This document shows positions 1 through 12,900 of a stretch of 64,000 nt of DNA, piece after piece; within the stretch, counting starts at the first letter, position 1, and each line of letters begins with the position of its first letter. This DNA is from Taeniopygia guttata. Its lineage: Eukaryota > Chordata > Aves > Passeriformes > Estrildidae. Position numbers and translations under genes: made by a program. Under the pieces are notes generated by a model. The model was not told where the DNA came from, ran no database searches, and was given only the letters and a program-made list of their open reading frames with translations. The DNA is taken from positions 2,128,501 through 2,192,500 of the forward strand of contig NC_133028.1 in the NCBI RefSeq assembly GCF_048771995.1, given 5' to 3'.

Positions 1-3000
1 TGCACCCGGCTAGATCCCCATTCCTGCCATCGTTCCCGCATGGCTCTGCAGGGCTCCTCCTCCCCACACCCGCAAGGGGAATCCCTCCTCTGCCCTGTCC
101 CAGACGTACCCCCAGCACCCCGTGCCCACTGTGCCCCCCCCAGCCCATCCCACTGCCCGGGCACCAGGAGCAGGGGGCACAGCGGGAGCCCTGCTGGGAT
201 ATCCCGGAGCCCCAAAACCAGAGATTCCAACCGCAGCGAGCAGTGGTTTGGCTTTGTCGCACCCGACCGCAGCTCCCGCAGTGTCCCCGCACCCCCTCGC
301 TGGCTCCGGACGGACAGACGGCTCAGACACCTGGAGCAGCAGCCCGGAATCCCCGGTGGTGGCACAACCGAACTTCCAGCGCTGCCTGCCGGTGCCCCGT
401 GCCCCCGGAGCTCTCAATGCCCACCCTGTGCCCACCCCAGCCCCGCACATCCCGCTCCGTGCCTTCGGGATGCTGCTCCATACTTCCCTACCCGAGCTTG
501 GAGCCGTGCCCAGACACCCGGAGATGTCTGCGAGGCAGGACCAGACGGCGATGGGATGGGGCTCCTCGTTAGTATGGACAGCAACAGGCGGAGGAACGAG
601 CTGCAGCCAGAGCAGCAAGTCCTCGCTTCCTGCATCACCACATCCCTCCTGGCACGGCCCACGGGCACCCACGCTGGCCTGGGGTATCCGTGCCATCCTC
701 AGCCACCCCTGTCACAGGCATGGGGTCAGCTCTCTCCTTGTGCCACCAGAGTTTGGTGTCCCTGGCAGCATCCTCAGCTGTGCTGTGCCAGGGAGGGCAA
801 CACAGGGCAGAGGGAGCTGCTGGGCACATCTCCGTGCCAGCCTGATCCAGAGGGATCCTTAACGGGGCCTCACCGGAGCTCCCTCGGCCTTCCCCGAACC
901 ACCAGGAGATCAGAGACGAGCCACAAGGACAGAGGGAAGCCTATAAATTATACATGGAGCAGCTCCGGTTGGGAACGGCTCTGAGGATGTCAAACAGCCA
1001 CGCCAGGACCCTCCCACCCATCCCTGGGTTTTCTCTGTGCTGCTGTTGGATTTAGTGCTGTCTGCTCCGAGTGTGGGGAATGAGTCCAGCTGTGGGGCAG
1101 GAGCAGGATGGTGCCATCTAGGCTCTGATGAACTCTCCCTGAACCTGAGGAACCTGCTCTGCTCGTGGCTCCAAAGGATGTCTCAGATGCATCTGGCACC
1201 CAGCGCTCTTCAAGCACATTTATTGAGCAGTGGTGCTCAGCACCCCAATCCTGAGGCTGCTGGAGCCCCTCCAAGTTCCTGAGCCCACCATAGCCCCTTC
1301 CAAAGTCTACTCCAACAGGACCCCAAGGCTGTGGTCGCTCTTCCCTCCAGGACAGACCTGTGCAAACCCCTCGAGGCCAAAGCAGGAGCCCTGATGCTCC
1401 ACGCTGATGGACATTGGGGTCATCCTTGGAGTGGTCATTGGATAGATACCTCAGGAGAGCCCAGTGGGTGGGACAGGGAGCCACAGAGCCCTGCAGGGCA
1501 ATCTGGGGGATGCAGGAGGGCTGGAACCACCCAGGGGATGCGTTTGGTGCTTGAGTGATCCCCTCTGAAGGAGGGCAGCATGAAGCAGCCAGGCCGGTCA
1601 GCGCGGGGCTGAGGAGAACACGGCTCATCAAACCCATTTGCTGCCGGCCTTGATGAGGTTCCAAGTTTGGTCAGTGGAGGTAAAAGCCTCGGCAGAGCAG
1701 GCTCAGATTACTGTGAGGCATTTGACATTTCAACAAAGAAAGCAGGATGATCCCAAAAGCAGAGCAGCACACTTTAAGTGGGTTAAAACCAGCAAACCAA
1801 CACCTCTCTGCTCAGAACCGGCCCTGACCACAGAGGGAAACTGAGGAAAGGGGAGAAAATGAAGAGCCAGGAAGGAAAAAGGACAGCTCAGAGGAAGGCA
1901 AAGGCTGTGCAGGATGAGGCTCTGAGTGGCAGCTCCGAGCTCCGTTCATGGCAGCTGGAAATGCATGTTGGCAGGTCAGGGAAACAACTTCCTTGAAAAG
2001 CCAGGCCAGCTGGCACAGGAACAGCTTGGAAAGGTTCTGCACAGTGGTGGACCCTCCATCTCAGCGATTTTTTAAGGTCTGAGTGTTTTTCTCCTCTGGT
2101 TCCTAGGAGAATTCCAGGCCCATGGATAAGGTGAGACAGTAGGTCGCATGGGTGATGGAGAGGTGACAGCAGGTGATGCCAATGTGACATGCCATGAGTT
2201 CTGCAGCAGTGGGTTCTGCTGGATGCTCGCAGAGTTAGGAACGATCTCTCCTCCTCTGAGTGACCCCAGGAGCTGAGGAATATCAGGAATCTCTTCTCAT
2301 GGCCACCCCTCAGCCAGCCCCAGCACTGGGTTCCTCTGGCCAGCGCTGATGGGGGGTGAATTTTGTGATTAAAAGACACTAAACCTGCTGGTTTTGCTTC
2401 CTGGGACACATCTCTGATGGAGCTCAGAGGTCAGAGCCCTGCTGCATGCTGCCCTGTCAGGAATGTCACCTGCCAGCTTCAGCCCTTTCTCCACCTCTCC
2501 TCTCCCTCACCCTTGCCAGTAACACCGTGGAAAAGGGAAAAACGGAGCAGACACATAAATCTTCTCCTCAGGACACAGGAAGCTGGGAGATGAGATTTAT
2601 GAGGGAGGAAGTCAGATTCTCCTGGAACCACAGAGGAGAGACGTGAATGACCCGGCTCTGCTCGCAAGGTAGAGCCTTTGTGGGGCAACAGAGGGGCAGG
2701 AAGCAGCTCATGACACATCATCCACAGCAGAGCCCAATCCTGCCTTGGCTCTGGGAGGACTCGAGGCGTTTGTTCTCAGATCAGAGCATGTGTGGGATTT
2801 GAGGATGGAGGACTTGGAGCAGCTCCTCGGGCAGATTGCACACCCGAAATCTCCAGCTCGAAGCCAGCTCATGCCCTGCCCTCTTGGAGGCTCTTCCAGA
2901 ACCCACTTGCTGGGAGCCTCCCAGACCTTCTCGTTTCCTGTGGGCACTTAATCACAGCCCGTTTTTATCCAACTGTACCCGTGCCAACGGAGCGCTTCTG

Positions 3001-4980
3001 CACCAGCAGCTCTTCTCCCCCTCGCTGCTCGGCCCTCGTGGTCCCCAGCAAGGAGAAACCCCTTCCCAGTGCTCCACGAGCCCAGCTCAGCTGCTGTCCC
3101 CAAGGCCAGCTCCCCATGTCCCCGATGGACCTCGCAGTGCCTGTCCCCTCCCTCTCAGCAGTGCTTCAGGCTCTGCTCCAGCACCGCTGTGGTTCCCCCT
3201 GAGGACACAGGAGCTGTCCCTGCCACCAGGGCCGTGCCTGGGGTGGCTGTGCCCCTCAATCCCCCACCGAGTATCACCCAGGGGCTCTGGGAGTGGGTGA
3301 GTCCCAGGGCGAGCAGAGCTCCAGAGCCGAGGGCTCAGCACTCATCCCTATGTAGGTCACTGGCTGTGCGGGGACATTAGTCACCCTCCCAGCCACAGGG
3401 CCCAGCAGAAGGTTCTGGCACCCAGCCTGGCCAGAACCCACCTCCCCACGGCACCAGCACCCACGGGCTCCTCTCTGGGGTCACCGAGGCTCCTGGCTGG
3501 CCTGGCCACACGTGCCCATGGAAGGGACGGGGACGGGCAATGAGGAGCGAGATGCGGATGCTGCTGCAGATGGAGCTGCACACGGCCAGTGAGATGCGAG
3601 TACAAAGCCTCTGCACGAGCCTTCAGAAGCTGCAGGAGCCAAATGGTTCCTCTGTCTCCCGTGGATGCTAATACGGCTGTCGTGGCAGTGGTGGCTCTGT
3701 TCTCTGTGCTACCTGCCGGCGTTCCCACCTCTCTGCCAGGCACAGGAGCTTTGCTCTCGCTCTTTAATGAGATGTGAAGAGTAGAGTGACCTGCCTGGGG
3801 GAGCACGGGCAGAGCTGGTGGAGCGGGAGCAGCTCGGGAGGAGTTTGTTCCATGTCCTGAGGCGTCCCTGCTCTCACCCGTGGAGGAGCAGGCGAGTGTT
3901 CCTGGAGCTCGTCTGTGGTTCAGTGCCACCCCTGGGGCTGCAGGAGAGACCACCCAGGAGGAAGAACATCCTGCTCAGCTCCTTCCTCCCCAGTGAACGG
4001 GGTAAGGGCAACACCATCCTCCTCCGAGCCATGGGGATGCCCTGTGTGCTCCACGGACCTGGGAAAATTCTTGTGATGGAGATCCAGCCCAGAGAGCTCA
4101 GCCGGTGCCCAGCACCAAAGCCCAGGGCTCTGCTGGCATCTCCAGCACAGGCTGGTCCTGCAGCAGTGACAGCACAAGGGAAGAGGGACACAACCCAGAG
4201 ATTTTTGGCCACAGGAGACCCAGCTCATCTGCAGACCCCCACGGCTCTCTGAGGAGGGGGTCTCCGCTCTGGAGAAGGGGTTGGGCACCCATCTGGAGCC
4301 CACCTGCCCCAGTGTGAAAGCAGCTGCCTGAGCCAGGGGACTCTGGGTGACAAAGGCTCTGTGGGCTCCCTCACCAGCCAGAAATGGCATCAGAAAGCCA
4401 CCAACTGTCCCCAGAGCACGCTTCAGGAGAAAGCTGGAAAGGCTTTCCTGCACTGCCACCAGCTGCCCTTGCCCACACGGGTCCGGGCTCGGTCCTGGGT
4501 GCAGCAGGGACCCCCTGGGGCAGCCCCCATCCCACCAGCACCCACCAGGCAGCAGCTCAGCCTCTGCAGCTGCAGCTCGCAGCGCTGAGAACATCCTTCC
4601 AGAATACAAATCCCTGCCTTTAAGTGCATTCTCAATGCCATCGAGCAGCCTGCCCCCCCTTTATCTCCGTGTGCTTCAGACAACGCTGGCTACCAGGGGA
4701 ATTTGGGAATTAGCGAGTGTTTTCCTCCGCCTCGTGCCTCAGTTTCCCCACCACCACACAGCCCAGACCACACGGAGCACCTCCACAAACACGCGTGGCA
4801 GGCTGTGCCCACGGCGCTGGTAGGACTGGAGTAGTGTTGGTACAGGGACAGGAATAGACCCACTCATTATCTGTGGCCTCTGGATGCCACCGTGCTATTA
4901 AGTAATTACAATAATTATCATTTGTAAAGAAGACAACCTCAATCCAAAGGAGCTTCCGCGACGAAATCCACCCCGCTGCT
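1..4980. other. No recognisable gene
   Basis: I see no exon here that resembles a known protein on either strand, and no RNA gene. Open frames are short, compositionally biased and unsupported by splice sites. I looked specifically for the missing N-terminal half of the downstream DOCK gene (SH3, DHR-1) and found none. A short A/T-rich patch near 4895-4925 with two TAATTA-like cores stands out against the GC-rich surroundings but has no further support as an enhancer. Confidence 0.6.
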
Positions 4981-4989
4981 CCGAGCGTG

Positions 4990-6350
4990 CCGGAAGGATG
5001 AACGCACACCGGGAAGGGCCGGAGGTGCCATCCCCATCCCGGCTCCGCCCGAGGGTTCCCCGGAGCTCAGCCGGAGCTCCCCGCGCCCCCCGAGCCGCGG
5101 TTGTGCCGAGGGGCTCCTTCCCGTAGCCCCGGTAGGGCAGAGATCACCGTGAGCTGCTGCTGGCACCGGGCACGGTGTGCCCCGCGGAGCGAGCGGCTGG
5201 CACCGATGTCCCCGTTTGTCCCCGGTGGTTACTCAGACGTGTCCACCTCGTGCTCCCAACACCAAACCGGCTCCGCGGAGACCTCTCCCCCCCTCCCGCG
5301 CCGCTGCCGGTAACCGCGGCTCCAGCGGGGCTCGTGTGCGTTCCCGCGGGGAGCACCGGGACCGGAGCACCCGCATTTAACGGGACTGCCCGGGGCTCGC
5401 TCCCGCATCCCGGAGCCCCGCCGGCGGACGCAAGGCCTTGGGCGCCGGGAGCTGCCGGGAGCTGCCGGGAGCAGCGTGGGCTGAATCCCTCCGGTCCCGG
5501 TCGGCGTCACCGCGGAGCGCGGTGCCCGAAGTGACATCCGTGGATCTGCGTGTGCGTGTGTCACCCGGCACAGCCCCGGCTGAGGACGCGTTCCTAACGG
5601 GGGGGAGCGGAGATGAGCCCGCTGGCCGCTCCCCGGAGCGGCTCCGGTACGCAGCGACCCGGCGAGCGGCGGGGCCACGGCACGACCTGGGGGTCTTCGG
5701 CCCCTCTAACGCAGCGGCTCCCACCTCTATAGGCTACACACCGTGCCACCGGGGTCCCCCAGAGACCCCCATCACGGTAACCGGTGGCCACCTCGGTGCG
5801 GGGTGCCCGGTGCCCGGTGCCTGCCGTAGGATGCTCGGTGCGCGGTGCCACCGTCCCCGTGCCTCCCGCCGCTCCCCGGGCAGCTCCTGCTGGCCGGGAG
5901 TAAAGGAGTGGAGCACAGGGAGGTGCCGCCACCCCCGGGGAACCGGAGACACCGAGGATCCCCCTCGCTAGCCCAGCTCGGTTCCTCGCCCCGGGGGTCC
6001 CGGTACCGGCGGGCGCCACAGGGCCGATGCCCGCGGCACCGGTCCGGCCGAGCATCCTCCCCATCCCGCCCGGTACCTGGTGCTCGGCGGCGGCGGCGGC
6101 GGCGCGGGTCCGGCAGCGGCGGGCGCGGGGCGGGGCGGGGCGGGGCGCGCTCGCCGGTACCGGGGCGGAGCCGGTGGGGGCGGAGCGGGGCGGGAGGCGG
6201 AGCTCCTCCGGGAGCCGAGCCCCGGAGCCCGGGAGGAGCCGCGGTGCCGGTACCGGGAGGGCGGTGGCTGCGCGCCCCGGTCCCGCGGGCCCCCGGTGTG
6301 CCGGTGCTGCCGGGGTTTGATCCGTTTGAATTCCCCGAAATTCCCTCGCA
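4990..6350. promoter_or_regulatory. CpG island upstream of the DOCK exons
   Basis: This is the densest CpG stretch in the first 15 kb, with repeated GC boxes around 6125-6200 and many CGG runs. It looks like a housekeeping-type promoter. No coding exon could be assigned on either strand. It ends about 630 bp before the first recognisable DOCK exon, so it could be an internal or alternative DOCK promoter, the promoter of a gene outside the window on the minus strand, or the promoter of a noncoding RNA. Direction of transcription cannot be read from the sequence. Confidence 0.6.
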
Positions 6351-6979
6351 GAGCCAGAAAACCCCTCGTAGCCAGGGCTGGAAGGGATGGGCAGCGGTGC
6401 CCGGTGCTGCCCGGTGCCCGGTGCCCGGTGCTGCCCTCACAGGGCTCACGGCACGGCACTCCCTGAGGATGGGTTGGCACCTGAAGCCACCCACAAAGCT
6501 CCATCGGTGACACCGAGCCGCGGCGGGGCCATCGCTCCTCCTGAGCCCCAGGAAGAGCTGCACTTTCCCGCAGTTTCCAGCCTCGGATGTGTCTCTGGGA
6601 CAGTTTTTGGGCAGCATCCCAAAAAGCTGGGAGCCTACTAGAGTGGAGCTAAGGGCTCCTTTTGGGACCCTCCACTGGAAACACTCCAGAAGGAGCCTGC
6701 TTGCCATTTTCAAAATGTCTTTACATCCACAGATGGCCTTAAATTGTCTCAAAAATGGCAGAGGTGCTTCAGTACCACTCTAATTAAACATGCATCCCCC
6801 CGGCATCATGGTGGGTGCAGGAGCCATCCCATCCCTGCAGTGGGATACAGAGTCTGGGAGCTGCTGGAGAAGAAGGGAGCAGGGAGGGTGGGGATGAACA
6901 GACCCCAAAGCAGTTTGGGCTCTGGGTTATGAACCAAGGGACAAGCACAGTGTCCTATTCCATGGTTCCTGTCCCCCAG

Positions 6980-9900
6980 AGCAACTACGTAGCCTGCATG
7001 GCCACCATCCTCAGCCAGATGGACAAGGAGCACTACAGCACCTACATCCAGGCCTTCCCCTCCCGGCCTGAGCTGATGGTGAGTGCTGCCCCACGGCAAC
7101 ACGGGGCCCACTGGCACCAGCACCTCCCTCACAGCATCCCCCGGAGGACACTGACATCTCTCTCTCCCTTGCAGGACTTCCTCATGGAGACTTTTATCCT
7201 TTTCAAGGACCTGATTGGGAAAACAGTGTATCCCGGTGACTGGGTGGTGATGAACATGGTGCAGAACCGGTGAGGACCTGGGGAAGCACCCACAGGGGGA
7301 GGCTGGGGTGGTGTGAGCCCCTGGGGCAGGTGGGCACTGGAGCACAGCTCTGGACATGCAGGAGTGGTGTGATGGACAGTGTTTGGCTGCACTGAGGTGG
7401 GCAGCAAGGACCTCACCCCCTCTGTGTGATGCTGGTGGGCACACCAGGCTGGGCAGTGCTGCCCTGACCCAGTGGCCGTGCTCACTCACCCCAGGGAGTT
7501 CCTGCGTGCCATCAACCAGTTCGCCACCACCTTAACCGAGATGTTCCTGAGCAACGGCGACTTCGAGCTGCAGGTGGGTGGGCACTACCTCAGTCCTGCT
7601 TCATGCCAGGGGGATCCCCAGCCCGCTGTGCCACCCAGCCTGGCACTCATCCCTGTGCTTCCACCGCAGCTTTGGAACAACTATTTCCACCTGGCCGTGG
7701 CTTTCCTCACCCAGGACTCCCTGCAGCTGGAGAATTTCTCCCCGGCCAAACGCAACAGTATCCTGGCCAAGTGAGTCCTCACCCCGCCCGGGCAGCCACA
7801 CCTCGGGGCAGGGATTTTGGGATGAGCCAGCTGGGCTGTGGGGTGATGCTGACTGCCCTGTTGTGGGACTCACAGTCAGTCAAAGAGAGAAACTGAGAGT
7901 AAAACTCCAATTTATTCAAAATACACTGCTCTTTTATACAGAGCTTTGTGAGGACAACTCCATTGGTTCTGAAGTGAAAACAACTCACAGCATTGGTGCA
8001 AACTGCTTGATGCACAGTGATAGAACTTAACTGTAAACACTGTGAACAACAAGAGAGATAAAGAATTATTTACATTCTCTCCAGCTCTTTCTCAGGTGTC
8101 TGCCTGGCTAGAAACTCTAATTTCTCTCTTTGACTGAATCTGAGCCCCACACCCTCTGTCCTGGCAGGTATGGGGACATGAGAGCCACGATCGGAGCGTC
8201 CATCCGGGACATGTGGTACAGCCTCGGTGAGCCCCGGTGTGCAGAGATGTCAGAATCTGAGCTATTGATGATTCTGAGATTGTATAAAATCTCTGTCTTT
8301 TTGCCCCGCTGCCAAAGCAGAAGCCATAATTCGTCTGTGCTGGTTTCAAGGTTGTTTATTCTGTTTATCTCTAACATGTTCTGCTGCCCTGCCGCAGCTC
8401 TGTCCTGCAGGGCAGCGTGTGGGGCTCTGCCCTCAGTGGGATGTTACAAACATTAAATACCACAAACTACCTGTGCTGGATTTACAATAACGTGCCAATA
8501 TCTGTCACCTACGTTGGACAGTGTGTCCCCAGCCTAAACCAACAGAAAAATGCCAACACCACAGTGAAACATGGAGGGCATGAAGAAGGAGAAAAAGGAC
8601 AAGACACACCCAATTTCCTCCATCTTGTCCCCTTTGGACCCCTAATCTAGAATCCTAAAATTTTACTTTTGCACCCATGCCACACTTAAATATTACTGAT
8701 ATCAAACACTCAGAGCTGGTAATTCATCCTGTAAGATTGAAAACTCTTTTCCATGGACAGAGATCACAGCCAGTGTCTCTGGGGGCTCTGTCCAGGGGGT
8801 TCCTGACCCCTGCTAGGGTCCCAGGGCAGCCAGAGGGAAGCTCTGGATTCCCACCCAGAGATTTTTGGGTCTCTCTGGGCTGATGTCCATCAGCACCATC
8901 CCCAGAGTGGGTGTGGGGAGCAGGGTTTTGCTGGTTTGGGATTGGGAGCCTGCATGGGTGTAGATCTGCCCCTCAGCCCTCCCTGTCCCCCCAGGGCAGC
9001 GCAAGATCGAGTTTATCCCGGGAATGGTGGGTCCCATCCTGGAGATGACGCTGGTGCCGGAGCTGGAGCTGCGCAAATCCACCATCCCCATCTTCTTCGA
9101 CATGATGCTCTGCGAGCACCGGCTCACCGGGACCTTCAGCCGGGTGAGGGCCGAGGCTGCCCCTGGGGGTTTGGGGGATGTTGGGGGATGTGTGGGACCG
9201 CCCACAGCATGGGAGTGGAGAGGAACCGTCTCTTTAGGGTGGGCTCTGGGCAGGGGCTGCTCCCAGCTCAGCCCATCCTCATCGCCTCTGCAGTTTGAGG
9301 ATGAGCTCCTGCGCAGGCTGGACAGCGAGGTGGAGGGCGGCCGGGGGGACGAGCAGTACATGCAGCTTTTCAAGAGCATGTGAGTGTGCACAGTGTGCCC
9401 CTGCCACCTTTCCTTGGGGGCACGACCCTTTGCTGTCACCATTCCCTTGCCATCCCGCTCCTCCTCACGCTGGAGTGTGCCATGGGGGAAAGGGAGCAGC
9501 GAGGAGGAGGGCTGGTGTGCCCCCTCGTGTGCCCCCTGCACATCTCTGCTGGCCCAGCCAGCCTGCCCCAGGTGACACTCCTGTCCCAGGAACTGCCCTA
9601 TGCCTTAAGTGATACCCCTGCCCCAGGTGTTATCTCTGCCCCAGGTGATGCCCCTGCCCCAGGTGATGCCCAAACCTCAGGTGTTATGTCTGCCCCAGGT
9701 GTTATCTCTGCCCCAGGAATCACCCCTGCCCCAGGTGATGCCCCTGCCCCAGGGATTACCCCTGCCCCAGGTGTTATCTCTGCCCCAGGTGTTATCTCTG
9801 CCCCAGGAATTACCCCAGCCCCAGGTGTTATCTCTGCCCCAGGTGGTGTCTCTGCCTCAGGTGTTATCTCTGCCCCAGGTGTTATCTCTGCCCTAGGAAT

Positions 9901-12900
9901 CACCCCAGCCTCAGGTGTTATCTCTGCCCCAGGTGTTATCTCTGCCCCAGGAATCACCCCTGCCCCAGGTGTTATCTCTGCCCCAGGGATTCCCCTTCCT
10001 CAGGTGATGCCCCTGCTCTGCCCAGGCTTTGTCTCTGCCCTTTGGTGCTGAGCAGGGCAGTGGTGGGATCACTGCAGGGCTGGCTGTGCAGTGGGACCCG
10101 TGGCCTCCCCTCTCTTCCCCAGCCTGCTGAGCTGCTGCCAGAGCCACCCCGAGCTGGCCAAACCTGGAGAGGACTTTGTGAGGCTGGTGAGCGAGCTCCT
10201 GGAGAGGCTCCTGGACTACCGAGCTGTCATGAATGACGAGAACAAGACCTACAGCATGAGCTGCACCGTCAACCTCCTGGTGAGCACTTGTGCTTTGTCC
10301 ACCTCCCTGAGGCTGCCAGGGCTCATCCCCGTGTCCTCATCTCCCTGGGGCAACCAGGGCTTGTTCTGTGCTTCCCCAGGGCTGGTAGGGCTTGGCCCTG
10401 CTTTTCCCTAAGTCCCCACGGTGCCCCTGGCACAGCAGAGCCACATGGTGCCAGAGCTGGCATCCCTTGGGAGACACCGTGCGGCTCTGCAGGGCCAAGC
10501 CCAGCCCTGTGTGGGGACAGTGGTGGCAGCAGTGTGACCCAGAGGGTGGCAGCGTGGGGGGCTGTGCCCTCAAACAGCCTGGTCTGCCTTTCCACAGAAC
10601 TTCTACAAGGAGATTGACCGCCAGGCCATGTACATCAGGTGAGCACAGCCCTGGCAGCACCTGGGGCGGGGGGTCCTGAGCACCCCCAGTGGGATGGGCT
10701 TGGCACAGTGGCCTGAGGGGCTGTGTGCCCAAGCTCTGCTGAGTGTTGTGCCCCAGCTGTGGGACTGTCACTCCTCACACACGGCTCTGTCACTGCCAGG
10801 TACCTGTACAAGCTGAAGGACCTGCACATCAGCTACGAGAACTACACGGAGGGAGCCTACACGCTGCTGCTGCACGCCTGGCTGCTCACGGTGGGCACGG
10901 GGGGCTCGGGGGGTTGGCAGGAGTGGGCAGCCCCGTGGGCTGGGTCTGACAGCTCCCTGCTCCCTTCTGCAGTGGTCAGAGGAGTCGAATGCAGCCCCTG
11001 TGCCAGGCCCGCACGGCCTCCAGCTGCACACCCAGCGCCAGCTGAAGGAGGCTCTGTACAACCAGATCATCCAATACTTCGATCAGGGCAAGGTGAGTGT
11101 GGCCCTCTGCCCCACCAGACCCTGCAGCCTCTAAACCCTGCTGCTGGAGAGAGCTGGGCTGCCATAGGGCCCCCTTGCCATCGCTGTCCCCTGTTTCAAG
11201 CTCCCATTCTTAGCACAGCCCCTCACTCCCCACTGCTGCAGAAGGGTTGGAGCTGCCCTGCAGTGAGTCTGAGCTGGATGGTTCATCCCACAGCCCCTGT
11301 CCCTCATCCCATTCCTGTCCCATCACATCCCAGCCCAGTCCTTGCACTGCCAGGGGCTGGGACAGCTCAGACATCTCTGGACAAAGCTTGATGGGGTCGA
11401 CTGGGGGACTCCATGGGGGGGAAGCCAAGTTCTGCTGCCCACTAGCCCACCAGGCCCCACAGGAGAGGCCTCTCCCCCTCCTCACACGGGGAAGGGGTGC
11501 AGGTGCCCCCACAAGCAGGAAGACCCTGGTGCCCCATTCCCCAGTTCACCCCGTACTGGGGGGCCCTGTCCTGGCCCCCTCTCTCCTCCAGATGTGGGAG
11601 GAAGCCATCCACATCTGCAAGGAGCTGGCGGAGCAGTACGAGAGCCACGTGTTCGACTACGAGATGCTGAGTGACATCCTGGTGGGTGCCCACCTGGGCT
11701 GGGGGTGCTGCTGGCAGGGCAGGATGAGCTGGGGGGGATTGGGGGGGGGTCTGCAAGGCTCCATCCCTGTGCTCATCCTGCCCCTCTCCTCTGCAGCAAC
11801 GAGAAGCCAAGTTCTACGAGAAGATCCTGAAGGTGCTGCGGCCCAGCCCGGATTACTTTGCTGTGGGGTACTATGGGCAGGGCTTCCCCACCTTCCTCCG
11901 GGTAAGCAGGACCAGTGCTGGAATCTGAGCTATTGATTATTCTGAGATTGTAGAAAGTCTCTGTCTTTCTGCCCCGCTGCCAAAGCAGAAGCCATAATTG
12001 GTCTGTGCTGGTTTCAAGGTTGTTTATTCTGTTTATCTCTAACATGTTCTGCTGCCCTGCCGCAGCTCTGTCCTGCAGGGCAGCGTGTGGGGCTCTGCCC
12101 TCAGTGGGATGGTACAAACATTAAATACCACAAACTACCTGTGCTGGATTTACAATAACGTGCCAATATCTGTCACCTACGTTGAACAGTGTGTCCCCAG
12201 CCTGAACCAACAGAAAAATGCCAACACCACAGTGAAACATGGAGGGCATGAAGAAGGAGAAAAAGGACAAGGCACACCCAATTTCCTCCATCTTGTCCCC
12301 TCTGAACCCCTTATCTAGAATCCTAAAATTTTACTTTTGCACCTGTGTCACACTTAATTATTACTTATATCAAACACTCAGAGCTGGTAATTCATCCTGT
12401 AAGATTGAAAACTCTTTTCTATGGACAGAGATCACAGACAGTGTCTCTGGGGGCTCTGTCCAGGGGGGTCCCTGACCCCTGCCAGGGTCCCAGGACAGAC
12501 AGAGGGAAGCCCTGGGTTCCCACAGACCAGGAGCAGCCCCACAGCTGCCACCTCGATTCCCAAGGAACCCCACCCCTCACTGGTCTCCACCTGGATGTGG
12601 AGCTGTGGATCACAACTCCCTGAGTGTCATCAGCCTGTTCCTTAGCCAGCATCTGTCCCATCCAGGGGACATCCCAAGGTCAGATGGTTTGCACAAGCCC
12701 AGTCCCTCTCCCCCCATCCACCCATGCTGCCACACCCTTGTAGAAGCCACCGAATTTGTCACACTGGAGTTGCCCTCAGTGATGTTGCTTGGCTGACACC
12801 AATCCTGATTCTCCATGTGCCTTCTTCTTTTTTCCTCTAGTTGCTGGGTTTGGGGAGGTATTTTTTCTGGATGGAGGTGTGTTTTTCTGGATGGAGGTGT

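Noticed and set aside
5772-6752. 326-codon minus-strand frame in the first CpG island
   Set aside because: Low-complexity Arg/Gly/Pro translation typical of CpG islands; no similarity to a known protein.
9380-10051. Long frames on both strands (repeats of APGVISAPG and similar)
   Set aside because: Produced by the intronic minisatellite; no splice sites, no homology, and real DOCK exons lie on both sides.
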